From a virus, in IMG/VR virus record IMGVR_UViG_3300037202_000071, positions 1 through 22,603 of that record: 22,603 bases of DNA. The stretch is one strand, 5' to 3'. Below are positions 15,054 to 20,876 of this stretch, in pieces. A model generated the notes under the pieces. The model searched no databases. It was given only the letters and a program-made list of their open reading frames with translations, and was not told where the DNA came from. A program made the position numbers and the translations under genes. Numbering within the stretch: position 1 is the first letter of the stretch; the number at the start of each line of letters is the position of its first letter.

Positions 15054-15320
15054 TTATGTGTCCTCGAGCTCCTTGATCAGCTGGGTCGTTTTGATCTGGA
15101 TCGCGGCATCCGTCGACCATTTATCTATTTCCTCGGCGGTCATATCCTCCTTAACCGACACCCAGACGTATTTCTCCTTGCTCCCCGGATAAGTAAAGCA
15201 CATGCTGAACCACAGCGTATCGTCCCCGGGCATAGTGGAGAGCCGGCCTGGCCCCGTGGTATAATACGAAGGCAATTTCTGGTCGATCTCTGCCTGCATG
15301 ATTTCGGGGGTTATTTTCAT
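15054..15320 (-). CDS. Unknown protein, 88 residues, possibly related to the 16116-16418 protein
   Basis: ATG 15320 overlaps the stop of the Acb2-like gene (ATGA), so the longer frame upstream is rejected. Starts MKITPEIMQAEIDQ. Central beta region TLWFSMCFTYP...KYVWVSV, then a helix (MTAEEIDKWSTDAAIQI). The end (TTQLIKELED) resembles that of the 100-residue gene at 16116 (SSIKELADDE) after a similar beta-helix pattern. It is directly downstream of the Acb2-like gene in the same overlapping chain, a position that makes another anti-defence role possible but unproven. Confidence 0.78.
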   Translation of the reverse strand: MKITPEIMQAEIDQKLPSYYTTGPGRLSTMPGDDTLWFSMCFTYPGSKEKYVWVSVKEDMTAEEIDKWSTDAAIQIKTTQLIKELEDT

Positions 15321-15535
15321 CGCGGCGCGCCGTCCGGATGGCGGGTTATAGCCACATTGATCCACATAGCCAAACTCCGAAGCGAGCGAATAATGTAGGT
15401 CTTATCTGGGCCATTGGGCAGGTTATTCTCGAGCTTGCCGGCATAATCCGCCGTGGCCTTGCGCAGATGGGCCATTTGCTGGAGTTGGGTATCCGAGGGT
15501 TTCAGATAGTCAAATGTCGACGGGGATAAGCTCAT
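15317..15535 (-). CDS. Acb2/Tad1 hairpin-family protein (putative anti-CBASS nucleotide sponge)
   Basis: 72 residues from ATG 15535. This start overlaps the previous stop (ATGA), and GAGG lies 6 nt before it. Residues near FDYLKPSDTQLQQMAHLRKA (about 8-27) and LPNGPDKTYIIRSLRSLAMW (about 39-58) followed by INVAITR match the pattern of Acb2-family proteins: an FxYxxP entry, an Arg-rich helix, LP-(x)G-x-D/E-K, a long second helix with a W near its end, then N-x-A-I-A/T-R. Family members bind and sequester cyclic oligonucleotides and so block CBASS (and related) signalling. The recognition is by motif order rather than by search, and ligand range is unknown. Downstream and upstream genes overlap it, so the trio is co-expressed. 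Confidence 0.72.
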   Translation of the reverse strand: MSLSPSTFDYLKPSDTQLQQMAHLRKATADYAGKLENNLPNGPDKTYIIRSLRSLAMWINVAITRHPDGAPR

Positions 15536-15909
15536 GTTGGCCTCACCACTATCAGTTTGGCACCCAGCCGGGTGCAAGGTAGATACTTATCAATGGTCAT
15601 TTTCCACGTAAGCGCTCCGGAGGCCCCTATTTCATAGGCCATTTCTCGCACGACCTGCTGTTTTACATAGTTCATATAGATGTCCGGGGGCGCATTGAGA
15701 TATTTAACCTCGTCGTTAATGGCCGCTGTTGACTGCAGCACCTGGATCCGGGCCTTTGCGATAACCTCAAATCCGGCCTCCCGGCAAATCTCTTTTGCCG
15801 TTTGGAGCCGGGACGCGCCATGGGGAAGCCCCGTCACTTTGTGAGAAATAGGCCCGGAGAACCCGTGCTGGGCCTCGGTGAACTCGACCACATCTTTCGC
15901 GGTTGGCAT
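15532..15909 (-). CDS. Unknown protein, 125 residues
   Basis: Starts MPTAKDVVEFTEAQHGFSGP. Mixed helix and beta: HKVTGLPHGASRLQTAKEIC, then EAGFEVIAKARIQVLQSTAA, YMNYVKQQVVREMAYEIGAS and a beta end (LTWKMTIDKYLPCTRLGAKL). No catalytic motif stands out. AGGTGA lies 6 nt before the ATG. Overlaps the Acb2-like start by 4 nt. Its place beside an anti-defence candidate makes it worth testing as an inhibitor, but there is no sequence proof. Confidence 0.78.
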   Translation of the reverse strand: MPTAKDVVEFTEAQHGFSGPISHKVTGLPHGASRLQTAKEICREAGFEVIAKARIQVLQSTAAINDEVKYLNAPPDIYMNYVKQQVVREMAYEIGASGALTWKMTIDKYLPCTRLGAKLIVVRPT

Positions 15910-15913
15910 AATG

Positions 15914-16138
15914 TCACCTGCAGGCGACGTTTGCCGCTATTTCCGCGTCGGTGCAGTTCAGTTTACCCCGCGGGCCGTTGTTGATGCCGCTAAAATAGAG
16001 GCCCACCCCGATCATGATCAGGAGGATCAGGATCAGCAGTCCAGTGTAACTCTTGGGCTTTTTTGGCAGTTTCGTGGCCATGCGGAATTTCGCGGGGCTA
16101 GACTTGGTGTTAAACCTAGGATATTTTCGCTTCGTCAT
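15914..16138 (-). CDS. Small single-span membrane protein, 74 residues
   Basis: A basic N-terminus (MTKRKYPRFNTKSS..., about residues 1-30) precedes one hydrophobic helix at about 31-50 (YTGLLILILLIMIGVGLYF). A short outside-type tail follows with two Cys (NCTDAEIAANVAC). Positive residues before the helix predict N-in, C-out topology, and the Cys pair could form a disulphide in the periplasm. AAGGAG lies 8 nt before the ATG, and the start overlaps the previous gene by 23 nt. It could be a superinfection-exclusion or membrane-modifying protein; no family is recognised. Confidence 0.72.
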   Translation of the reverse strand: MTKRKYPRFNTKSSPAKFRMATKLPKKPKSYTGLLILILLIMIGVGLYFSGINNGPRGKLNCTDAEIAANVACR

Positions 16139-16418
16139 CTGCTAACTCCTTGATACTGCTGGTGGTATACCCTCTAATTTTAGTAATGGCCACGTCGAGC
16201 CAGTCGTCCATATCCTTGCCCGATATTTTGCTCACAAAATAAATATAGTGGGCGTGGGGGTCGAACCCGGTCACTATCAGCATCTTAAAGACCTTTTCTG
16301 TGCCCTTGCTGGTGTGAATGAGCTGCAGCATCGGGTTCCGGCACGAATAGGCAGCGCCCAGCTTTGTCTGTACAACCATGCCAATATCGGTGGCCGTGAG
16401 ATCGTCGTACTTTGCCAT
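16116..16418 (-). CDS. Unknown protein, 100 residues, possible paralogue of the 15054-15320 protein
   Basis: Starts MAKYDDLTATDIGMVVQTKL. Beta-rich middle (PMLQLIHTSKGTEKVFKMLI) and a helix (MDDWLDVAITKIRGY), ending TTSSIKELADDEAKIS. The C-terminal half resembles the 15054-15320 product. AAGG lies 8 nt before the ATG. The leader upstream shares a CCACTTGACAACC and GGTAAAAAGGTC motif with the leader of the gene at 16431-16670 (see the repeat entries). Function unknown. Confidence 0.76.
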   Translation of the reverse strand: MAKYDDLTATDIGMVVQTKLGAAYSCRNPMLQLIHTSKGTEKVFKMLIVTGFDPHAHYIYFVSKISGKDMDDWLDVAITKIRGYTTSSIKELADDEAKIS

Positions 16419-16430
16419 GGTAGGACCTTT

Positions 16431-16670
16431 TTACCTTGCCACGGGGGGTGGGTTGTCAAGTGGTGTGGGCGCGCCGGGCCCGCCTGGCCACGCTCCCATA
16501 GCCGGGTTATTTTTTGCCTGGCGTCTTTTGTTAATTTGGGCACATGTAAGACACTCCGCATGGGCAGCATTACGGGGGGACACATGCCCATACGGACAAG
16601 GTATTCCAGTGAAATACCTGGTTAGTCCCAAGGCTTTAGCTTCTTTTGGAGTTTTTGGTAATTTTTCCAT
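16431..16670 (-). CDS. Truncated endonuclease VII-like zinc module protein
   Basis: 79 residues from ATG 16670 (AAGG 6 nt upstream). Residues about 1-22 are MEKLPKTPKEAKALGLTRYF, then TGIPCPYGHVSPR, followed by a C-x2-C ending (ECLTCAQINKRRQ). The C-x2-GH...C-x2-C module is the usual N-terminal zinc domain of phage HNH/endonuclease VII-like proteins. The H-N-H part that should follow is absent. Instead the C-terminus (AMGAWPGGPGAPTPLDNPPP) is encoded by a GC-rich repeat and by a repeated leader motif, so the frame appears to have lost its nuclease and run into a duplicated control region. It may be a decaying mobile nuclease, or a zinc-binding protein that has gained another use. Confidence 0.65.
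   Translation of the reverse strand: MEKLPKTPKEAKALGLTRYFTGIPCPYGHVSPRNAAHAECLTCAQINKRRQAKNNPAMGAWPGGPGAPTPLDNPPPVAR
16468..16497. repeat. 30-bp GC-rich direct repeat, copy 1
   Basis: GGCGCGCCGGGCCCGCCTGG then CCACGCTCCC. It is identical to the 30-bp copy at 16782-16811 and lies inside the 3' end of the 16431-16670 gene. On the minus strand it is followed within a few bases by CCACTTGACAACC. Confidence 0.85.
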
Positions 16671-16720
16671 GGCGACCTTGTTACCATATGTGCCCCAGGT
16701 AGTCAAGTGGAGGGGGGGTT

Positions 16721-16738
16721 AGGATTAAAATCCTTTTT
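16721..16738 (+). terminator. Hairpin with T-tract, plus-strand oriented
   Basis: AGGATT-AA-AATCCT followed by TTTT and AC then more T-rich sequence on the plus strand. It would stop transcription coming rightward from the end of the minus-strand block. The loop is tiny, so the stem is about 5 bp in practice. No rightward gene needs it here, so it may protect against read-through antisense transcription. Confidence 0.35.
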
Positions 16739-16781
16739 ACTTTATTTTTGGGCTATATATACCAGACTGCATCTATTGATA

Positions 16782-16811
16782 GGCGCGCCGGGCCCGCCTG
16801 GCCACGCTCCC
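16782..16811. repeat. 30-bp GC-rich direct repeat, copy 2
   Basis: Same 30 bp as at 16468-16497, 314 bp apart. On the minus strand it is followed, after about 75 bp, by the related motif CCACTTGACTACC (about 16699-16711) and the leader of the 16431-16670 gene, so that gene lies between two copies of a control module. Confidence 0.85.
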
Positions 16812-16954
16812 CCCCGGTAAGGTAATAGGGTGACAAGGTGTTAACCATACCTGCCCACATATGGTAAATAAAAACAGCAAAATTAAAATGTGTAATGATA
16901 TCATAATGTTACAATGCATATATGGCTTGCGTACCATGTCCCGGAGCGGCTAAT

Positions 16955-17060
16955 CATGGTAGCAAGGTGTAACCTTGCAACCCTAGCGTGTTGTAAGGGG
17001 CAATATGCATGGTAGCAAGGTGGAACCTTGCAACCCTAGCGTGTTGTAAGGGGCAATATG
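16955..17060. repeat. 53-bp tandem repeat, two copies
   Basis: Copies at 16955-17007 and 17008-17060 differ at one base (AAGGTGT against AAGGTGG). Each holds a 7-bp inverted repeat GCAAGGT-(3 nt)-ACCTTGC, followed by CAACCCTAGCG. A diverged third unit (CAAGGTGG ... CAACCCTAGGG) is near 17464-17501. Confidence 0.9.
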
Positions 17061-17075
17061 GAACTTTTACACCTT

Positions 17076-17103
17076 AATATGCGGCGGAAAGGCCTTTAAT
17101 ATG
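17076..17103. repeat. 28-bp inverted repeat, left arm
   Basis: AATATGCGGCGGAAAGGCCT through TTAATATG. Its reverse complement recurs at 17427-17454 with one mismatch, and the arms are 323 bp apart. Confidence 0.88.
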
Positions 17104-17426
17104 CATGGGAAATTATTTAATTAGTGTAATGATTACAAGGTGTTAGGTCTTAATATGTATATATGCACGCGAAAAAACAGTTTTCTATAGAATAATTCCC
17201 ACCCCCACCCCTGAAACCTTTTTGCCCGGAAGGCCTCGGCATATATGTGGCGAAAGCAAGCCGGGCTCTTATCTTATTTCTAGTAAATAGTGTATATTAT
17301 CATAATTACCCGCATACATTGCTGTACCTGGGGATAATCTCATAGAACGCTATTTGAAGCCGTGCATATATACATATTATCGATTAACCTGTTGATATCA
17401 TAGGGGAAAGATAATAATTTCGTAAA

Positions 17427-17454
17427 CATATTAAAGGCCTTTTCGCCGCATATT
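17427..17454. repeat. 28-bp inverted repeat, right arm
   Basis: CATATTAAAGGCCTTTTCGC then CGCATATT; partner of 17076-17103. The segment between the arms is gene-free and rich in TATATA-type blocks. Confidence 0.88.
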
Positions 17455-17557
17455 ATACATTATCAAGGTGGCAAAGTAACACGTTTACAACCCTAGGGCG
17501 CCTTTTGCTCCTTAAATTTGACCCTTAAATGCTATTTAAGCCAATGATGTATCCGAT

Positions 17558-17583
17558 ATCAATATTGATGTATTATACATCAA
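17558..17583. promoter_or_regulatory. Nested palindromes upstream of the rightward block
   Basis: ATCAATATTGAT (17558-17569) is a perfect 12-bp palindrome that overlaps TTGATGTA-TTA-TACATCAA (17565-17583), with 8-bp arms. A CAAGGTG box overlaps its end. Probably operator sites for early transcription, about 105 bp before the first rightward gene. Confidence 0.5.
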
Positions 17584-17686
17584 GGTGACAAGGCCTAGTG
17601 ATTTTAAGTCACCCCGTCATAATTGCGCCACATTATAAGTGCCTTAGTATCGATCGGCAATCATGCCGAATAGGAAAGATAACACA

Positions 17687-18316
17687 ATGTCCGCAGAAAT
17701 CGACACCTCCAATGGCCAGTACAATGTGGCATATCTTGGTAGCCGCAAAGACGTTTGGCACCGCTTAGGTCAAGAGATGCTAGCAGGGCAATCCCCGGTT
17801 AAGCTAGGCTACGTCAATCTGGAAATAAGGCCCGATGACTTTGGGGATCATGACTGCCCCATAGATAAAGAGCTTGTCAATGATGGCGTGATTTGGGCGT
17901 CTTTTGAGCGCAACAATACGCTGGCGGATTTCAATGAATTTGATAGTCCGGCCGACATTGCCCCGTTTGCAAAAAAGCATGGGTGGCAGGTATTCCCATT
18001 GCGTCGCTATGAGCACGGCCAAGTGATGTATTCCATATCTAGCGGCTATCCCTTTAATGATCAATGGGACGCATGCCAAGTTGGCGTGATATTAGTCAAA
18101 AAGTCGGCCTTCCGCGGAGAGAAACGGCGCCACGCGGTGGCTGAGTCCTGGTGCGAAGCGGTAACCCGCTGGTGCAATGGCGAATATTATGGGTACGTGG
18201 TCACAGATAAGCATGGCGTGGTACTCGATAGTTGCTGGGGCTTTGATGATATTGAGTACTGCAAGGAGGCCGGCCTTGTTCGGGCCGCGCGCTTGGCGAT
18301 CATCTTGTCCCCTTGA
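17687..18316 (+). CDS. DUF932-like N-terminus joined to a conserved phage domain of unknown function
   Basis: 209 residues from ATG 17687 (AGGAAAG about 9 nt upstream; an upstream ATG at 17663 has no ribosome site). The start NVAYLGSRKDVWHRLGQEML resembles the short motif of DUF932/phage-plasmid-like proteins. The rest has the pattern QVFPLRRYEHGQVMYS, then PFNDQWDACQVGVILV and YGYVVTDKHGVVLDSCWGFD, which fits a common phage hypothetical with a W-D-x-x-Q-V-G motif and a C-W-G-F-D end. First gene of the rightward early block, placed after the repeat region. Activity unknown. Confidence 0.72.
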   Translation: MSAEIDTSNGQYNVAYLGSRKDVWHRLGQEMLAGQSPVKLGYVNLEIRPDDFGDHDCPIDKELVNDGVIWASFERNNTLADFNEFDSPADIAPFAKKHGWQVFPLRRYEHGQVMYSISSGYPFNDQWDACQVGVILVKKSAFRGEKRRHAVAESWCEAVTRWCNGEYYGYVVTDKHGVVLDSCWGFDDIEYCKEAGLVRAARLAIILSP

Positions 18317-18327
18317 GTGAAGGGAAC

Positions 18328-18356
18328 TTCGGAATCCCTGCATTCGGAATCCCTGC
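18328..18356. repeat. Tandem 14-bp repeat, two copies
   Basis: TTCGGAATCCCTGC at 18328-18341 and again at 18343-18356, one base between. It lies in the gap between two rightward genes and may be an RNA structure or a protein site. Confidence 0.75.
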
Positions 18357-18407
18357 GAAGCTTACAAGGTCGCAGGTGCTCGAAAGTTTGAACCATTTAG
18401 GTGACCC

Positions 18408-18647
18408 ATGAAAGACGCAAAAGGACACGGCAGTGATCCACGCGGCAAGGCTATAGCCTCGGCACAAGTAGAGGCTAATCGCACAGGCAAGCCGATGTCG
18501 GTTCTCAACTTGAACACGGTCGGCCGAGCTATGCACGTCGTTCGGGATTACAGTCCCGGACACGAACAGGGGATGTATGCGCACCAATTCGTTGCGAAAG
18601 TTGATCCACAATTGAGCGGCGAACATAAAATCAAATCAAGACGTTAG
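18408..18647 (+). CDS. Unknown protein, 79 residues
   Basis: Starts MKDAKGHGSDPRGKAIASAQ, basic and probably partly disordered; the second half (NTVGRAMHVVRDYSPG ... YAHQFVAKVDP) looks beta-like. AGGTGA precedes the ATG closely, and a TTACAAGGT motif lies about 40 bp upstream (18362-18370). No family recognised. Confidence 0.65.
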   Translation: MKDAKGHGSDPRGKAIASAQVEANRTGKPMSVLNLNTVGRAMHVVRDYSPGHEQGMYAHQFVAKVDPQLSGEHKIKSRR

Positions 18648-18791
18648 AAGGTATACTGCAATGCCATTTCTTCATGGAAAACGTGAGTTAAAAGGTATAT
18701 AGTGTACCCATGCTCAAACCAGTATTTTCCAGCAGCAAAGGCCGAAACCGCCGCAAATTACCGTCACAGTAAACCCAAAGGAGCTTCCCCA

Positions 18792-19211
18792 ATGACTGAA
18801 ACCCGAGCGAAAGCACTGATCGAGATATGCAACGCCATCCTGGACGCCATCAAGGCGGCAGGGCAGCAAGGCGTTCCGGTTCACCCGGCAATGCCGCTTG
18901 TCGGCGCGAAGGATGCAGCCGGGCGCAATCTCGTTCCGGGCGGACAGGGGTTTGACCCCACGCACTCGAACAACCCGCTCGAAGCTGCCATCGTGGCGAA
19001 GGGCTACGCCTACAGCCATACGACGCCGATCCACATGCAAGACGGCTCGATCCAGATGCACCACACGTATGCGCAGGGCGAGCATAAAGTCGGCGTCTCC
19101 GGCAACAAGTGGGAGACGAAGGTTTCGTCCGGCAGCGGGCACAGCACACGCGGTGTAGGCGGCGATAGCTTGGCGAAGCATCTTGGCTCAAAGGCAAAGC
19201 GATATTGTTAA
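18792..19211 (+). CDS. Unknown protein, 139 residues, GC-rich codon use
   Basis: ATG 18792 has AAAGGAG about 9 nt upstream. N-terminal helix (ALIEICNAILDAIKAAGQQG), then a Gly/His-rich region (GGQGFDPTHSNN; SHTTPIHMQDGSIQMHH), ending TKVSSGSGHSTRG. Third-position GC is clearly higher than in its neighbours, which could mean recent acquisition. There is no catalytic motif I can name. The gap before it (18648-18791) carries no convincing gene. Confidence 0.65.
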   Translation: MTETRAKALIEICNAILDAIKAAGQQGVPVHPAMPLVGAKDAAGRNLVPGGQGFDPTHSNNPLEAAIVAKGYAYSHTTPIHMQDGSIQMHHTYAQGEHKVGVSGNKWETKVSSGSGHSTRGVGGDSLAKHLGSKAKRYC

Positions 19212-19226
19212 CCAAAGGGGTTGGTT

Positions 19227-19343
19227 ATGAGTTCTGGAGATCGAGTGATTGACTTTTGCGCATTAGCGTTTATTGTGCTGATTGCGCTGGTCACGTTCGC
19301 GTTGGCATGTTTGCCGATCATAGGAGTGATCTACAATGGCTGA
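19227..19343 (+). CDS. Membrane micro-protein, 38 residues
   Basis: Starts MSSGDRVIDF and continues with a hydrophobic helix (CALAFIVLIALVTFALACLP) and an IIGVIYNG tail. AAAGGGG lies about 7 nt before the ATG. Its stop overlaps the next start. Membrane micro-proteins of this kind often modulate host envelope functions; nothing more can be said. Confidence 0.6.
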   Translation: MSSGDRVIDFCALAFIVLIALVTFALACLPIIGVIYNG

Positions 19344-19450
19344 GGACAAAACGCCTAGCGTTCACAAGCTTGGCATGACCAAGGGCCAATGAAGCGGCGC
19401 GGCATTATGAGGCTACCCGTCCGGATATGTATGGCGCCTATGATCAATAG
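19336..19450 (+). pseudogene. Small gene apparently split by a +1 frameshift
   Basis: ATG 19336 (AGGAG 9 nt upstream) gives MAEDKTPSVHKLGMTKGQ and then a stop at 19390-19392. In another frame the sequence continues naturally as ANEAARHYEATRPDMYGAYD to a stop at 19448-19450. Skipping one G in the AAGGGCC stretch joins the two to a 37-residue protein with good composition. This may be a sequencing error, a real frameshift or programmed slippage. A third frame gives an overlapping MKRRGIMRLP start, less likely. Confidence 0.4.
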
Positions 19451-19510
19451 GCCTTAATTCGGCCATAATCAACGCGCAAGGTTACAAGGTCAAACGATAG
19501 GAGCTCTTAG

Positions 19511-20143
19511 ATGGCACTCACATTGAAAGCGGCGCGCGATATCGCGGGGTCGCTAGGCTATCCCTCAAAAATGCCGGGCACTAGCTACGGCTTAAGCGCC
19601 TACAAGTGCAAGACTGGCGCAAAGCTGGCAAAGGTTCCGGGCAGCGTCTGCTATGGCTGTTATGCCATGAAGGGCAATTATATCTATCAAAGCGTTGCAA
19701 CAGCACATATGCGGCGCCTTGCGTCGATCGATAAGCCACAATGGGCTATTGCGCTCGCAACCCAGATCAAGGCTAGCGGTTCAAAGTGGCATCGATGGCA
19801 CGATAGTGGCGACATTCAAAGCGTTGCACACCTAGCGCAAATTGCGCAGGTCGCCACGTTAACGCCCAATGTTCGCCATTGGCTACCAACGCGCGAATTC
19901 GCAATGGTCACAAAGTACATTGAAGCTGGCGGCGTTGTGCCGCGGAACCTAGTTATCCGCATAAGCGCCACGATGGTCGATGGTCCGGCTACCAAGCAAT
20001 GGCCGATAACGTCAACGGTTCACACCGTTGAAGCGCCGGCCGGCGCGCGGCTATGTCCGGCGCCCACGCAAAACAATGAATGCGGCCATTGCCGGGCATG
20101 CTGGAACCCGAATGTTGCGCAGGTCAGCTACCACAAGCACTAG
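19511..20143 (+). CDS. Gp88-family phage protein
   Basis: 210 residues, TAGGAG 8 nt before the ATG. Characteristic segments: MPGTSYGLSAYKCKTGAKLA, then VPGSVCYGCYAMKGNY (Cys-x2-Cys), WHRWHDSGDIQS, LTPNVRHWLPTREF and a C-terminal Cys cluster (CPAPTQNNECGHCRACW). These match the conserved phage 'gene product 88' family, widespread in mycobacterial, alphaproteobacterial and other phages, whose function is unknown but whose Cys pattern suggests a metal or Fe-S cluster. A TTACAAGGT motif lies about 20 bp upstream. Complete by length. Confidence 0.82.
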   Translation: MALTLKAARDIAGSLGYPSKMPGTSYGLSAYKCKTGAKLAKVPGSVCYGCYAMKGNYIYQSVATAHMRRLASIDKPQWAIALATQIKASGSKWHRWHDSGDIQSVAHLAQIAQVATLTPNVRHWLPTREFAMVTKYIEAGGVVPRNLVIRISATMVDGPATKQWPITSTVHTVEAPAGARLCPAPTQNNECGHCRACWNPNVAQVSYHKH

Positions 20144-20153
20144 GAGCTAGGCT

Positions 20154-20450
20154 ATGTCAAAGGAACTGTACATCGCGGCCCATGAAGAGCTCATAGGGCG
20201 CTATCTCGAGGACCACCCAGAGGCTAGCGAAGCGGAAGCCTATGACCTATGCGCCGATCGCGCCTATGATCATATGGTCGACAAGCTGGCCGATCGCGCG
20301 GATAACCTGCGCAAGGAACGCCAGGAAAACGGATATGCCAGCAGGTATCGGCGGCAGCTGGAGGCTACTGAGGACACCTGCGGCGATTGTGGCGTGGGCG
20401 CCGGCGAGCATGATCCCAATTGTGAGCGCTTGGCGGGGTATGACGATTGA
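20154..20450 (+). CDS. Acidic small protein with Cys end, 98 residues
   Basis: Starts MSKELYIAAHEELIGRYLED. Long charged helices (EAEAYDLCADRAYDHMVDKL; RADNLRKERQENGY), then a Cys-rich end (DTCGDCGVGAGEHDPNCE) with a C-x2-C...C pattern that could bind zinc. TAGGAG lies about 6 nt before the ATG. It follows the Gp88 gene by 10 nt and is probably co-transcribed. Unknown function. Confidence 0.72.
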   Translation: MSKELYIAAHEELIGRYLEDHPEASEAEAYDLCADRAYDHMVDKLADRADNLRKERQENGYASRYRRQLEATEDTCGDCGVGAGEHDPNCERLAGYDD

Positions 20451-20516
20451 TGCCTTAATTAGAACACAATCAGGGAGTAGTCTGTTTTTGTACGTTGGTT
20501 CAACCTAGGAGGTCCC

Positions 20517-20564
20517 ATGCAGGCTGCTAGAGTGAAAGCCCTAGCGCCCATGGCCCACAGATAG
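20517..20564 (+). CDS. Possible micro-gene, 15 residues
   Basis: MQAARVKALAPMAHR with an excellent AGGAGGT only 3 nt before the ATG. Too short to prove, but the strong ribosome site in an otherwise empty 120-bp gap makes it worth keeping, for example as a leader peptide for the next gene. Confidence 0.3.
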   Translation: MQAARVKALAPMAHR

Positions 20565-20573
20565 GAGCATGCG

Positions 20574-20876
20574 ATGGAATGCAAGATTGAGCACACACTC
20601 GAGGGCGCAATCCCGCAAGCGCTTTGCTTGTGCTGTAATCCGCGGCCCATGGCCGAGACACACCCATTTGCGGCGGCAATAGATAGCGCTGCGGCCGGCG
20701 CCACAGGCCCCGATAGCCACTATGATCGAAAGACAAAACGGGCGCTTAAGGCCGAGGTCAAACATTGGCGCGAACGTGTCGAGGCCCTGGAACGCCACAC
20801 AATGGCCGGCGCCACGCTTACGCGCGCCCGCGATATCCTACGCAAGGCTGAAACCGATCTGTACATGGTGCTATGA
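20574..20876 (+). CDS. Unknown protein, 100 residues
   Basis: Starts MECKIEHTLEGAIPQALCLC with a C-x-C-C group, followed by a long helix (RKTKRALKAEVKHWRERVEA, then LTRARDILRKAETDLYMVL). AGGAG lies about 8 nt before the ATG. An internal ATG at 20649 with no good ribosome site is less likely. The end overlaps the next start by 4 nt. Could be a DNA-binding or coiled-coil regulator. Confidence 0.68.
   Translation: MECKIEHTLEGAIPQALCLCCNPRPMAETHPFAAAIDSAAAGATGPDSHYDRKTKRALKAEVKHWRERVEALERHTMAGATLTRARDILRKAETDLYMVL

Larger units (their letters stand above)
16671..17686. other. Gene-free, AT-rich divergent control region with multiple repeats (candidate origin or early promoter region)
   Basis: No open frame worth reporting on either strand between the minus-strand gene ending upstream and the plus-strand gene at 17687. 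The stretch contains a 30-bp GC-rich repeat copy, 53-bp tandem repeats, 28-bp inverted repeats, nested palindromes and six plus-strand CAAGGTG boxes at 16834, 16963, 17016, 17136, 17464 and 17581, plus many TATA-rich blocks. Such structure is usual at an origin of replication or a regulatory hub. It could equally be an assembly of promoters for the divergent early genes. Which use applies cannot be told from sequence alone. Confidence 0.6.

Noticed and set aside
16431-16625. Frames on both strands across the zinc-module gene, considered as separate proteins
   Set aside because: No ribosome site or conserved motif; they are shadows or follow the GC-rich repeat.
16955-17060. Tandem copies considered as a CRISPR array
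   Set aside because: Only two direct copies with no spacers between them; the copies are adjoining and carry an internal palindrome.
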